A model generated the notes under the pieces. The model did not search any database, was not told where the DNA came from, and saw only the letters and a list, made by a program, of their open reading frames with translations. Positions 28,647 through 39,343 of a stretch of 64,000 bases of DNA are shown one piece after another (position 1 is the stretch's first letter; each line of letters starts with the position of its first letter). The stretch spans positions 1 through 64,000 of the forward strand of contig NZ_JAAAUC010000009.1 in NCBI RefSeq assembly GCF_009908165.1, written 5' to 3'. This DNA is from Frigidibacter albus (GTDB lineage Bacteria; Pseudomonadota; Alphaproteobacteria; Rhodobacterales; Rhodobacteraceae). A program made the position numbers and the translations under genes.

Positions 28647-29026
28647 CGGCTGGGGCGTGCCTATGGCCTGCCGCGGCTGCAGGCGCAGGCGATGCGGATT
28701 TCCGTTGTGGTGGCGGGGTTTGCGCCGTCCGAGGCAGGCCGGCTGCGGCGGAGCCTCGCCACCTTGAAGCGCATGGGCACCCTCGGCGGCTTCCGCGACC
28801 GCTTTGTCGGCTGCGTGCCGGAGGGCGGTTGGGACGCTGATTTCGCCGCCGAAAGCCATGCCACCGGCTTTGCCTGGCCAATCTGAATTTCGGCCCGGTT
28901 GAAATGCCACCGTTCGGTGTTTTCACCTTTGCGCTGCTGGCGACGCTGGGGCGGCCGGTGATCATCGACAGTCCGGCACCGGCGCGCGCGGACGAGGACG
29001 CTGTTCCCAGCCGGGATTTTCAGTGA
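28647..29026 (+). pseudogene. dnaE2: Decayed remnant of error-prone DNA polymerase DnaE2 (ImuC)
   Basis: The + strand encodes [44 protein letters not shown] and GGFRDRFVG, matching the region of DnaE2/ImuC that normally continues to an FPESHAASFA motif. A shortened ESHATGFAW follows directly. A stop (TGA 28887-28889) and a frame change follow, then a short frame ending P-SRDFQ before TGA (29024-29026), like the SRDFH end of the intact protein. No start is present and the polymerase core is missing. The match is by motif memory only. Confidence 0.65.
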
Positions 29027-29121
29027 GGCCACGGGCAGCGGCGTGATCCAGATCAAGGCAAAGGCTGCGCCGCGCCCCTACCAATCATCACGGAAACGCG
29101 AGACATTGCGGGAGCAAACCC

Positions 29122-29307
29122 ATGGTCCGTCTCTTTCTTATCATCTACACGCTGGCCGCGACCACGCTGTCCGGCACGGCCATCGTTGCCGCGCTGACCG
29201 TGGGCCGGGTCGATGCCATCTCGATCATCGTGGCCGCGGTCGCGGGTGCCGTCGTGGCGCTGCCGGTGTCGTGGTTCGTGGCCAAGCAGCTGCTTCAGGA
29301 CGCCTGA
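29122..29307 (+). CDS. Small two-helix membrane protein
   Basis: Sixty-one residues with two hydrophobic helices: LFLIIYTLAATTLSGTAIVAALT (about 4-26) and ISIIVAAVAGAVVALPVSWFVA (about 33-54). It ends KQLLQDA. GGGAG lies upstream of the ATG. I do not recognise a characterised family, and there is no functional clue from neighbours (a dnaE2 remnant before it, cytochrome b561 after it). Confidence 0.7.
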   Translation: MVRLFLIIYTLAATTLSGTAIVAALTVGRVDAISIIVAAVAGAVVALPVSWFVAKQLLQDA

Positions 29308-29324
29308 GCAAGCCGTCCGCGGCG

Positions 29325-29361
29325 ATATGGAATGCATGTGGAACCCGTATGGATTCCATAT
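29325..29361. repeat. AT-rich perfect inverted repeat
   Basis: ATATGGAAT (29325-29333) and ATTCCATAT (29353-29361) are exact complements around 19 bases. ATGCAT also occurs at 29332 and 29360. It is unusual in this GC-rich setting and lies just after the small membrane gene, 225 bases before cytochrome b561: operator or terminator, undecided. Confidence 0.5.
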
Positions 29362-29434
29362 GCATAGCGAATGCCTCAGGTATTGCCGGGCCAAGCCGGG
29401 CCCGGCTGCCCCGTGCCGCGCGGGGGCTGGTCCG

Positions 29435-29462
29435 CCAGAAGTCCCTGTCCAGAAGTCCCTGT
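29435..29462 (+). repeat. Perfect tandem duplication of 14 bp
   Basis: CCAGAAGTCCCTGT occurs twice head to tail (29435-29448, 29449-29462) in the gene-free stretch 29308-29585. It is a recent slippage or a paired binding site; nothing else recognisable is nearby. Confidence 0.6.
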
Positions 29463-29585
29463 GCCGCGACATTCTGTCCGCGACGGAGCGGGCGGCGGCC
29501 CGCGATCAACGCTTGGGACGCGCAGCCCCCGAGCTTGGCCCGGGCCCGGAGGGGGCACGGCCGGCACCCCAGGATGGAGAGAGCC

Positions 29586-30077
29586 ATGACGGACCCGACA
29601 GGATATTCGAAACCCCAGATCCGCCTGCACTGGATCGTTGCACTGCTGATCGTCCCGCAATTCGTGCTGCATGACGGAATCTCGGCCGCCTGGCGCGCGC
29701 TGCGGCAGGGGCAGGAGTTTGCCTTCGACCCGCTTGTGCCGCTGCATGTCGCCGGTGGGTTGCTGATCGCGGCGCTGGCGGTGTGGCGGATCGCGCTGCG
29801 CAGCCGCCGTCCCGCACCGCCCTTGCCCGAGGGCGAGCATCCCGCCCTGAAATTTGCCGCCAAGGTGACGCATGGCGGGCTCTATGCGCTGCTGCTGGGG
29901 TTGCCGCTGTCGGGGGCGGCAGCGTGGTTCGGCGGCGTGGAGGCCGCCGGAGACGCGCATGAGGTGATGAAGACGCTGCTGCTGGTGCTGGTGGCGCTGC
30001 ATGTGGCCGGGGCGCTGTTCCACCAGTTCGTGCTGAAGGACGGGCTGATGCTGCGGATGAAGCGGCCGGCGCCCTGA
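29586..30077 (+). CDS. Cytochrome b561-type membrane protein
   Basis: A 163-residue four-helix di-heme b-type cytochrome that likely shuttles electrons from the quinone pool at the inner membrane. IRLHWIVALLIVPQFVLHDG carries the first heme histidines, LHVAGGLLIAALAVWRIALR the second pair, KVTHGGLYALLLGLPLSGAAAW and LLLVLVALHVAGALFHQFVLKDGLMLRM the rest. The start at 29586 has GGAGAG 5-10 bases upstream. It is convergent with the ABC transporter gene, which begins 3 bases beyond its stop. Confidence 0.85.
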   Translation: MTDPTGYSKPQIRLHWIVALLIVPQFVLHDGISAAWRALRQGQEFAFDPLVPLHVAGGLLIAALAVWRIALRSRRPAPPLPEGEHPALKFAAKVTHGGLYALLLGLPLSGAAAWFGGVEAAGDAHEVMKTLLLVLVALHVAGALFHQFVLKDGLMLRMKRPAP

Positions 30078-30080
30078 CCG

Positions 30081-31813
<1,733 letters not shown>

Positions 31814-31817
<4 letters not shown>

Positions 31818-32653
31818 GGACGGTCCTCGGGCCTGTCCTCGGCCTCGGGGTCCGCCTCGACCTTCACGTCGGGGCCGGCAAGGTCGGGGCGGGTGTTGGC
31901 CGGGGCATCGGGGGCGCTGGCCAGCACCGCCTCGGCCGCCGCGGCCACGCCGGGGGCAGGGATGCCCTTGCGCGCGGCGAGCCAGGCCTTGAAGGAGCGG
32001 GTGACGGCCTTGGGGTCATATTCCGTGCGCACCCAGTCCATCAGGCTGATGCCGGTCTGTTTGTGCGCCGCGTCATAGACGCGGAAGAAATGGTCCAGCA
32101 CCCCGGTGGGCGTGGTCTTGAGGTGCAGGAACCGCCAGTCGAGCTGCCGGGCCGCCTCGGCCACCGGGCGGTTCTCGATCATCATCAGGTAGAGCGCCGA
32201 GGCGAAACCGGCGCGGTCGGAGCCGGATTTGCAGTGCAGCAGGAAGGGCTTGCCCAAGGTGCGGAACAGCCGCTCCAGCTCGATCAGCGTTTCGGCGCTG
32301 GGCAGGCGCTTGGCATAGAGGCGGATGCTGACGAGGGTGATGCCCTCGCGGGTTGCCGCCTCGCGTTCCAAGAGGTTGAAGCTGAGCGGGTTGTCGCCGC
32401 GCAGGCTCAGCACAGTGTGGATGCCGCGGGCCTTGAGGCGCTTCATCCGCGCAGGCGAGGGCTGGTTGGAGCGGTAGACGCCGTCGGCGACCTTGGCGGC
32501 ATTGGTCCACAGCACGCGCAGGAAGGCATGGTCGAACAGCTGGAAATGCAAGAGGTGCCGGCGGCGGCCCTCTGGCGCGTCAAGGCCGGGGCCGGCCGGA
32601 TCGCTCAGCCGGGCCTCGAGGCGCTTGTGCAGGGTCTTCAGCCGCCTGAACAT
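31814..32653 (-). CDS. Dual-specificity/tyrosine-type phosphatase coupled to an ABC exporter
   Basis: A 279-residue cytoplasmic protein. The catalytic loop HCKSGSDRAG has nucleophile C141 and R147, and GVYRSNQPSPARMKRLKARGIHTVLSLRG near 58-86 is the typical PTP entry. The C-terminal 50 residues are Ala/Pro/Asp-rich low complexity. Overlap with the exporter gene (ATGA) suggests a shared function, perhaps phospholipid or polysaccharide handling; the substrate is unknown. It starts at 32653, followed by 355 bases of repeat-bearing intergenic DNA. Confidence 0.82.
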
Positions 32654-32800
32654 CAGGTCTCCGGATCGGGCAGGTGGGCCGGCAGGCCCGGTCCTTTGGT
32701 CCGCGCGGGTCTAGCCCGAAAGCCGCGGCGAGGCAAGCGAGGGGGGCGAGGCTTGCTGATGGGCGCGCCCCCCGGCAGGGCGGCCACCGTTGTGAATACC

Positions 32801-32871
32801 GACAGAGGGCAGCGCCTGTCCGCCGGGTGGGCGCTGCCCGGCGGCGGCAAGGCGCCTTGTTCCGGGCAAGA
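32801..32871 (-). repeat. Compact copy of the dispersed palindromic repeat
   Basis: Read on the minus strand it matches both arms at 18560-18728: TTGCCCGGAA, CAAGGCGCCTTG, CGCCGCCGGGCAGCGCCC, ACCCGGCGGAC, GGCGCTGCCCTCTG. GGGCAGCGCC (32807-32816) and GGCGCTGCCC (32830-32839) form a hairpin. The rest of 32654-33008 shows no gene. Confidence 0.65.
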
Positions 32872-33008
32872 AGGTGTGGCTCTCAAGGTCCCCACTGGGT
32901 TTGAAAGTTACCCCGCACAATGCCCCGATTGCACACCACCCCCCGATTGACGCCGCCCGCACGCCGCCCTACCCATGGCGGGTCTTCCATTCCCCGGAGC
33001 CTGTTCCC

Positions 33009-34208
33009 ATGAGCCTCGCGCAGGGTCGCCCCTATCTTGCCATTCCCGGCCCTTCCACGATGCCTGACCGGGTGCTGAACGCCATGCACCGCGCCGCGCC
33101 CAATATCTACGAGGGCGCGCTGGTCGAGATGACGCGGGGCATCTACCCCGACCTGAGGCGTGTCGCGGATACCGCGGCCCATGTGGCGATCTACATCGCC
33201 AATGGCCATGGCGCCTGGGAGGCGGCGAATGCCAACATGTTCTCGCGCGGGGACAAGGCGCTGGTCGCCGCCACCGGGCGTTTCGGCATCGGCTGGGCCG
33301 ACTCCGCGCGCCGCGTGGGCGTCGATGTCGAGGTGATCGACTTCGGCCGCGCCTCGCCCGCCGATCCGGCCCGCATCGCCGAGGCGCTGGCGGCGGACAC
33401 TGGCCATGCCATCCGCGCGGTGCTGGTCACCCATGTCGATACCGCCACCAGCGTGTGCAATGACATTCCGGCGATCCGCGCCGCGATGGACAGCGTGGGC
33501 CATCCGGCGCTGCTGGCGGTGGATTGCATCGCCTCCTTGGGTTGCGACGAGTTCCACATGGATGCCTGGGGCGTCGATGTGATGGTCGCGGCCAGCCAGA
33601 AGGGGCTGATGGTGCCGCCCGGCCTTGGCTTCGTGTGGTTCTCGGACAAGGCGCTGGCGGCGTCGGAGCGCTCGGATCTGGTGACCCCCTATTGGGACTG
33701 GAAACCGCGCGCGGTGGGCGCCGAATACTACCAGTTCTTCTGCGGCACCGCGCCGACGCATCACCTGTTCGGGCTGCGGGAATCGCTGACGATGATCCTT
33801 GACGAGGAAGGCCTGCCCCATGTCTGGGCCCGGCACGAGGTGCTGGCCCGCGCGGTCTGGGCGGCGTTCGACGCCTGGGGCAAGGGCGGCGACATCGCGC
33901 TGAACATCGCCGACCCGGCGCGGCGCGGCCATTCTGTCACCGCGGCCCGCATCGGCGGCGGCGGGGCCGGGCGCTTGCGCAAATGGTTGGAGACGGAGGC
34001 GGGCGTCACCCTTGGGATCGGCCTAGGCATGGCGCTGCCCACCGACCCGGCCTATCAGGATTACCTGCGGGTGGCGCATATGGGCCATGTCAACGCCCAC
34101 ATGACCCTTGGCGTGCTGGCCACGATGGAGGCCGGGATGCGCGCACTTGGCATCCCGCATGGCCCCGGCGGGGTCGAGGCGGCGGCGGCGGTGGTCGCGG
34201 GCGCCTGA
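33009..34208 (+). CDS. Class V aminotransferase, serine/alanine-glyoxylate type
   Basis: A 399-residue PLP enzyme. LAIPGPSTMPDRVLNAMHRAAPNIY opens it, GHGAWEAANANMF near residue 73 binds the phosphate, AVDCIASLGC is near 170 and the Schiff-base lysine is K198 in SQKGLM. This group transfers amino groups to glyoxylate (serine cycle or photorespiratory chemistry) or processes purine-derived substrates, so the exact substrate is uncertain. The start at 33009 follows CGGAGCC; upstream in-frame codons lie in repeat DNA. Confidence 0.85.
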   Translation: MSLAQGRPYLAIPGPSTMPDRVLNAMHRAAPNIYEGALVEMTRGIYPDLRRVADTAAHVAIYIANGHGAWEAANANMFSRGDKALVAATGRFGIGWADSARRVGVDVEVIDFGRASPADPARIAEALAADTGHAIRAVLVTHVDTATSVCNDIPAIRAAMDSVGHPALLAVDCIASLGCDEFHMDAWGVDVMVAASQKGLMVPPGLGFVWFSDKALAASERSDLVTPYWDWKPRAVGAEYYQFFCGTAPTHHLFGLRESLTMILDEEGLPHVWARHEVLARAVWAAFDAWGKGGDIALNIADPARRGHSVTAARIGGGGAGRLRKWLETEAGVTLGIGLGMALPTDPAYQDYLRVAHMGHVNAHMTLGVLATMEAGMRALGIPHGPGGVEAAAAVVAGA

Positions 34209-34212
34209 CGCC

Positions 34213-36690
34213 CTAAGTGCCGCGCGGCTTGGCGCGCAGGGTGGGTTCGGCCACGGTCGGATCCTCGGGCCAGGGGTGGCGCGGGTGGCGGCCGCGCATG
34301 TCCTTGCGGACCTCGGCATAGGTATTGGCCCAGAAGCCCGGCAGGTCCATTGTCACCTGCACCGGCTTGGCGCCCGGGGACAGCAGGGTGATGCGCAGCG
34401 GGCGGCGTTTGGGCCCGACGACGGGATGCACGGTGACGCCGAACATTTCCTGTAGGCGGATCTCGATCCCCGGCGCGTCCCCGGCATAGTCGATGGGCAC
34501 CCGGCGGCCGAGCGGGGTTTCGAAATGTTCGGGCGCGAGGCGGTCCACCAGTTGCTGGCCGTCCCAGCCGAGCAGGGTCTTGAGGGCTTCGGTCAGGTCG
34601 AGGTTTCGCAACTCACCCTCGCTGCGCTTGCCGCTGAGGTAGGGCAGCAGCCAGTCCTCGGCGTTATCCAGCAGGGCGGCGTCGGTCATCTCGGGCAGGT
34701 CCGCGCCCTCCTCGCGCAGCAGGTCGATGCGCGCGCGAAGGCGGGCGGCGCGGGGATGCCAAGGCAGGCCGATCTGGCGGAGCCCGTCCAGGGCAGCGCG
34801 GGCGAGGGCCTCGGGCGGCGCATCCGGCCAGGGGCGGTCGTCCAGCACCAGCGGGCCGAGGCGTTCCTGCCGCCGGGCCAGCACCCGGCCCTCGCGCCGG
34901 GACCATTCGCAATGGTCGTGCCAGGCGATCTGGTCCGCGAAGAGGCGGCGCAGAGCGGGTTCGCGGATCTCCACCGCCTGCCGCACCCCGGCCTCGCGCG
35001 CATCACCGTCCATATCCGTCGCCACGATCAGCCGCGATTGCGCCAGCGGGTCGGTCTCCTTCAGCACCGCGCCCTTGCCGCCCGACAGCAGGTAGCGCGG
35101 CGCCTCGCCCTTGCGGCGCAGGCCAATGCGGTCGGGATAGGCGAGCGCGGCCATCTCGGCGGGGGTGAAGCTGCCGTCGTTCGCAGGCGCCATCCGCGCC
35201 AGCCGCTTCGCCTCGGCCCGGATCCGCTCCACCGTGCCGCGGTTCACCGGCCAGACGTGATCGGCCTCGAAGGCCTTGGGATCGCGCAGCGCCGCCAGCC
35301 GCAGGGTCAGGTCCACCGGCGCGCCCTTCAGCGGGTCGCGCTCGGCCAGAAGGGCGGCAAGCGTCGCGGCCGAGGGCCCGGCGACGGCCAGCATATGCGC
35401 CAGCCGGGGATGGGTTGGCAGCGCCGCCAGGGTGCGGCCATGCAGGGTGATGCGCCAGCCCTGCGCGGTGTGCTCCAGCGCCCCGAGACCCGCCAGCAGC
35501 GCCTGCGCCTCGGCCAGCGCCGGGCCGGGGGGCGGGGTCAGGAAGGCCAGTGCCTCGGGCGCGGCGCCCCACAGCGCCAGTTCCAGTGCGAGGCCGGCAA
35601 GGTCCGCCGTCTCGATCTCGGGCGGGGGGAAGGCGGCGAGGCTGCCTTCCTCGCCGCGCGACCACATGCGGTAGCAGACGCCCGGCGCAACCCGCCCCGC
35701 GCGGCCGCGGCGCTGTTCGGCCTCGGCCCGCGTCACCCGTTCGGTCACCAGCCGCGACATGCCGCTGCCGGGATCGAACCGCGCCCGCCGTGCCCGGCCG
35801 CCATCGACCACCACCCGCACATCCTCGATGGTCAGCGAGGTTTCGGCGATGGCGGTGGCCAGCACGACCTTGCGGCCCGAGGCGGCGGGCGCAATCGCCG
35901 CGCGCTGCGCCGCGAACTCCATCGCGCCGAAGAGGGGATGCACGGTGCAGGCGGCGGGCAGGCGGCCGCGCAGCAGCCCCTCCACCCGCCGGATCTCGCC
36001 CTCGCCGGGCAGGAACACCAGCATGCCGCCCTCGGTCTCGGCTGCCGCCTCGGCCACCAGCGCCGCCACGGCGGGCTCGAAGCGCATCGTGCGGTCGAGC
36101 GGGCGCGGCAGCCAGCGGGTTTCGACCGGGAAGGCCCGCCCGTCGGAGCGGACCATCGGCGCGCCGTCCAGCAGCGCGGCCACGGGGCCTGCATCCAGCG
36201 TCGCCGACATCACCACCAGCAGCAGATCCTCGCGCAGCGCGCCCCGGACCTCCCACGCCAGCGCCAGCCCCAGATCGGCATTCAGGCTGCGCTCGTGAAA
36301 TTCGTCGAAGATCAGCGCGCCGATGCCCGGCAGATCGGCATCGGACTGGATCATCCGGGTCAGGATGCCTTCGGTGACCACCTCGATGCGGGTCGCCTTG
36401 GACACCTTCGCCTCGCCGCGGATGCGGTAGCCGACGGTCTGGCCCACCGGCTCGCCGAGCGTCGCCGCCATCCGTTCGGCGGCGGCGCGGGCGGCAAGCC
36501 GGCGCGGCTCCAGCATCACGATCCGGCCCGCGGTCAGCCCCGCCTCCAGCATCGCCAGCGGCACGCGGGTGGTCTTGCCGGCGCCGGGCGGGGCCACAAG
36601 AACGCAGCGGCCCTCCGTCTGGAGGGCCGCGATCAGCGCGGGAAGCGCTTCGTCTATCGGCAGCCGGTCAATCACAAGCCTTTCGATCAT
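34213..36690 (-). CDS. hrpB: ATP-dependent RNA helicase HrpB
   Basis: An 825-residue DEAH-box helicase. Walker A APPGAGKTTRVPLAML is near residue 33, LIFDEFHERSLNADLG near 125 (motif II), SATLDAG, and the RRGRAGRVAPG motif VI near 340. The C-terminal HrpB-specific region ends around LEVHPVVGPKRRP-like VHPVVGPKRRPLRITLLSPGA. The role in bacteria is still obscure. It follows the DUF3108 gene by 7 bases. Confidence 0.95.
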   Translation of the reverse strand: MIERLVIDRLPIDEALPALIAALQTEGRCVLVAPPGAGKTTRVPLAMLEAGLTAGRIVMLEPRRLAARAAAERMAATLGEPVGQTVGYRIRGEAKVSKATRIEVVTEGILTRMIQSDADLPGIGALIFDEFHERSLNADLGLALAWEVRGALREDLLLVVMSATLDAGPVAALLDGAPMVRSDGRAFPVETRWLPRPLDRTMRFEPAVAALVAEAAAETEGGMLVFLPGEGEIRRVEGLLRGRLPAACTVHPLFGAMEFAAQRAAIAPAASGRKVVLATAIAETSLTIEDVRVVVDGGRARRARFDPGSGMSRLVTERVTRAEAEQRRGRAGRVAPGVCYRMWSRGEEGSLAAFPPPEIETADLAGLALELALWGAAPEALAFLTPPPGPALAEAQALLAGLGALEHTAQGWRITLHGRTLAALPTHPRLAHMLAVAGPSAATLAALLAERDPLKGAPVDLTLRLAALRDPKAFEADHVWPVNRGTVERIRAEAKRLARMAPANDGSFTPAEMAALAYPDRIGLRRKGEAPRYLLSGGKGAVLKETDPLAQSRLIVATDMDGDAREAGVRQAVEIREPALRRLFADQIAWHDHCEWSRREGRVLARRQERLGPLVLDDRPWPDAPPEALARAALDGLRQIGLPWHPRAARLRARIDLLREEGADLPEMTDAALLDNAEDWLLPYLSGKRSEGELRNLDLTEALKTLLGWDGQQLVDRLAPEHFETPLGRRVPIDYAGDAPGIEIRLQEMFGVTVHPVVGPKRRPLRITLLSPGAKPVQVTMDLPGFWANTYAEVRKDMRGRHPRHPWPEDPTVAEPTLRAKPRGT

Positions 36691-36697
36691 TGGGGCC

Positions 36698-37456
36698 TTA
36701 TCGCCGTTTCAGCACGCCTTTGCCATAGAGCGTATCCATCTGGACCTCGCCCACCCGCAGCACGCCGTTCTGTGCGGGGTTGTAGATCAGCCGGAAGGGA
36801 AAGCGGGTCTTCTCGGCCATGTCCTTGGCCGAGAATCCCTCGAGCCGCCGGTATTCGCCGGCGCAGGTGATGCGGCCCCCCTGCATCTCCGGGTTCGAAA
36901 GCTGCACCTGGCTGCGGCGCTTGCCGTCGAAGAGGGTGAGGGACAGCTGGCAGGCCTCGGCCTCGGGCACGTCGCGCAGGGTGGCATAGGCGGCGGTCAT
37001 CGGATCGACGGTGCCGCCTTGCGTGGCCGGGTCGATATCCTGATCCTCAGGCTTGCGCGGGGGATTGTAGACCTTCAGCTGCGGCACGCCGGCGTTGTAA
37101 TCCATCACCGATTCCGACTGCCGGCTGCCGGTGTCGGCCTTCTCCTGATAGGTGCGGGGGGTATAGCGGGCGCCGCTGACATTGCCCGACACCTTGGCGT
37201 CATAGCTGATCTTCTTGATCGCGGCGAGGATGCCGCTGCTTTGCAGCTTGCCCGAGGCGGCATAGGTCGACCCGTTGATCGCGCCCGAGACAGAGAGCGT
37301 TCCCGCCTTGAGCCCGCGCAGATGCAGATCGAAGATGGCGCTGTCGGTCTGGTTGGCGGCTGCGGGCAGCGGCCCAAGCGGCAAGGCCGCCAGCGCCAGC
37401 GCGAAGGCGGCGAGAGCGGGCCGCGAGGGCAGAAAGCGGTGGAGCAAAGGGGCCAT
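36698..37456 (-). CDS. DUF3108-family exported protein
   Basis: A 252-residue envelope protein with a signal peptide (RPALAAFALALAALPLGPLPAAA, cleaved near residue 34). The mature part SAIFDLHLRGLKAGTLSVSGAING and YDAKVSGNVSGARYTPRTYQEKADTGSR is a beta-rich DUF3108 domain; LRVGEVQMDTLYGKGVLKRR ends it. The start at 37456 is the first methionine giving a signal peptide; the frame runs far upstream through meaB as a shadow. Function is unknown; it is probably cotranscribed with hrpB. Confidence 0.85.
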   Translation of the reverse strand: MAPLLHRFLPSRPALAAFALALAALPLGPLPAAANQTDSAIFDLHLRGLKAGTLSVSGAINGSTYAASGKLQSSGILAAIKKISYDAKVSGNVSGARYTPRTYQEKADTGSRQSESVMDYNAGVPQLKVYNPPRKPEDQDIDPATQGGTVDPMTAAYATLRDVPEAEACQLSLTLFDGKRRSQVQLSNPEMQGGRITCAGEYRRLEGFSAKDMAEKTRFPFRLIYNPAQNGVLRVGEVQMDTLYGKGVLKRR

Positions 37457-37618
37457 GAGGATTCTCGCTGTTGCGGGGCCGATACTCTGGACATATCCCG
37501 GGCTGGGGCGGCAAGACACCCCGAGGCCCGTCAACTTAAGTGACAAGTCCGCTAGCAGCCTCGTGGTTGCATGAGGGCATGACATTTGCATGATGGGCGG
37601 CAACAGAAGGGGCGCCGG

Positions 37619-38614
37619 ATGACAGGTCTTGACGTGGCAGAGCTGGCGCGCGGCGTGAGGGGCGGCGAGCGCCGGGCTCTGGCGCGGGCGATCACGCTGG
37701 TGGAGAGCCGCCGCGCCGACCACCGGGCCGAGGCGGGCGATCTGCTGGATGCGCTGGCCGGGACCGGGCGGCAGGCGCTGCGCATCGGGCTGTCGGGCAC
37801 GCCGGGGGTGGGGAAATCCACCTTCATCGAGGCCTTCGGGATGATGCTGACGGGGCAGGGGCTGCGCGTGGCGGTGCTGGCGGTCGATCCGTCTTCGGCC
37901 CGCTCGGGCGGGTCGATCCTTGGTGACAAGACCCGGATGGACCGGCTTGCCCGCGACCCGCGCGCCTTCATCCGGCCCTCGCCCAGCCAGGCGCAGCTGG
38001 GGGGCGTCGCGCGGCGCTCGCGCGAGGCGGTGACGCTGTGCGAGGCGGCGGGCTACGACGTGGTGCTGATCGAGACGGTGGGGGTGGGCCAGTCGGAAAC
38101 GCTGGTCGCCGGGATGGCGGACCTCTTCGTGCTGCTGCTGGCCCCGGGCGGCGGGGACGAGCTGCAGGGCGTCAAGCGTGGCATCATGGAGATTGCCGAC
38201 CTGATCCTGGTGAACAAGGCCGATGGCGACCTGAAACCCGCCGCCCTGCGCACCGTGGCCGATTATGCCGGGGCGCTGCGGTTGCTGCGCAAGCGGGTGC
38301 AGGACCCGGACGGCTTTCCCAAGGCGCTGCCGGTGTCCGCACTGGAGGAGGCGGGGCTGGCCGCGGCATGGTCCGAGATGAAGGCGCTGGCCGACTGGCG
38401 CCGCGCCAATGGCCATTTCGCCCGGGTGCGCGCCGAGCAGGCCCGCGCCTGGTTTGAGGATGAGGTGCGCCAGGGCCTGCTGGCGCGCCTGGAGCGGGAC
38501 GCGGGCCTGCGCGCCCGGATGGCCGCCCTCGGTGACGCGGTCGAGGCGGGCCGCGCCGCGCCCTCCCGCGCCGCGGCCGAGGTGCTGGCGGCGTTGGAGG
38601 CGGCTCAGGGGTGA
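37619..38614 (+). CDS. meaB: MeaB/ArgK-family GTPase (methylmalonyl-CoA mutase chaperone)
   Basis: A 331-residue G3E-type P-loop GTPase that loads or protects cobalamin-dependent mutases. P-loop GTPGVGKST is near residues 59-67, [20 protein letters not shown] near 85, ETVGVGQSE near 150, and NKADGD near 203. The start ATG 37619 has AAGGGG upstream; the longer frame from 37586 adds unrelated residues. The divergent gap to the DUF3108 gene carries TTGCATGA twice (37567, 37586). Its 3' end overlaps the convergent monooxygenase-like gene by ten bases. Confidence 0.92.
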   Translation: MTGLDVAELARGVRGGERRALARAITLVESRRADHRAEAGDLLDALAGTGRQALRIGLSGTPGVGKSTFIEAFGMMLTGQGLRVAVLAVDPSSARSGGSILGDKTRMDRLARDPRAFIRPSPSQAQLGGVARRSREAVTLCEAAGYDVVLIETVGVGQSETLVAGMADLFVLLLAPGGGDELQGVKRGIMEIADLILVNKADGDLKPAALRTVADYAGALRLLRKRVQDPDGFPKALPVSALEEAGLAAAWSEMKALADWRRANGHFARVRAEQARAWFEDEVRQGLLARLERDAGLRARMAALGDAVEAGRAAPSRAAAEVLAALEAAQG

Positions 38615-38949
38615 GCGGCGCGCGAGTCGGGCGGGGCCTGCTCGCGCTCCGCCAGCCCATAGTCGCGCAGAACCTCGGCCACCCGCAGCCGGTAGCCGGC
38701 GAAGAGCCCGGCGCGCCCTGCCGCCTGCGCAAGTCGGTGTGCGGGGCGGTTTCGCCACGCGGCCACCGCTGCCGCATCGGTGAAGAACGACAGCGACAGC
38801 AGCTTGCCGGGGGCGCTGAGGCTCTCGAACCGCTCGACCGAAACGAACCCGGGCAGCGCCTCCAGCTCTGCCCGCAACGCTGCGGCATGGTGCAGGTAGG
38901 CCTCGCGTTGCCCCGGGGCCGGCTCCAGCTCGAAGATCACCGCGATCAT
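38605..38949 (-). CDS. Antibiotic-biosynthesis-monooxygenase-like dimeric alpha-beta barrel protein
   Basis: A 114-residue ABM-fold protein ([42 protein letters not shown]). The fold covers quinol and heme oxygenases and many unknowns. It overlaps the NIPSNAP gene (ATGA) on the same strand and lies opposite an ArsR regulator. The 3' end overlaps meaB. No catalytic residues distinguish the reaction. Confidence 0.78.
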   Translation of the reverse strand: MIAVIFELEPAPGQREAYLHHAAALRAELEALPGFVSVERFESLSAPGKLLSLSFFTDAAAVAAWRNRPAHRLAQAAGRAGLFAGYRLRVAEVLRDYGLAEREQAPPDSRAAHP

Positions 38950-39272
38950 GGCGCGGGGTCCGCGTGCGGGGCAGAGACGAGGCGGAGGAAGGTGCGGTCC
39001 TCGCGCAGCAGGAATCTCTCGCGCTGGGCGAAGGCGTAGTTCTGCTTCCCCAACGGATCGGCGGCAAGCCGGGTGCGGTAGGCCTCGTAGGCGGCAAGGC
39101 TGGGGATGGTATAGATGCCATAGGCCAAGGTGCTGGAACCCTCGGCCGGGGCGAAATAGCCGATCAGCCCGGCCCCGCAGCGCGGGATGGCCTGGCCCCA
39201 GGCGCGGGCATAGGCGGCAAACTCGGCCTGTTTGGTCGGGTCGATATGATAGCTGATCACGCAGGTGAGCAT
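38946..39272 (-). CDS. NIPSNAP-family protein
   Basis: A 108-residue NIPSNAP (dimeric alpha-beta barrel) protein starting MLTCVISYHIDPTKQAEFAAYARAWGQAIPRCGAGLIGYF, with FAQRERFLLREDRTFLRLV at the end. I chose 39272 because this is the fold's start; the frame continues to 39599 through the ArsR gene as a shadow. It is the first gene of a two-gene operon divergent from the ArsR gene. Function is unknown; a stress or xenobiotic response is a reasonable guess. Confidence 0.8.
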   Translation of the reverse strand: MLTCVISYHIDPTKQAEFAAYARAWGQAIPRCGAGLIGYFAPAEGSSTLAYGIYTIPSLAAYEAYRTRLAADPLGKQNYAFAQRERFLLREDRTFLRLVSAPHADPAP

Positions 39273-39303
39273 GGGGAAGTCCTTTTGTTGCGGCTTCAGA
39301 CTA

Positions 39304-39317
39304 GCTGCTTGCGCAGC
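39304..39317. promoter_or_regulatory. Dyad between NIPSNAP and ArsR genes
   Basis: GCTGC TTGC GCAGC (39304-39317) is a perfect dyad; GCGGCT/AGCCGC (39290-39295, 39315-39320) overlaps it. It sits in the 71-base divergent intergenic region and is a candidate operator for the ArsR-type protein. Confidence 0.45.
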
Positions 39318-39343
39318 CGCCATGCTTCGCCCATGATCGAACC

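Noticed and set aside
37567-37593. TTGCATGA twice, 19 bp apart, before meaB
   Set aside because: Only two short copies with no dyad; noted in the meaB entry but too weak for an operator call.
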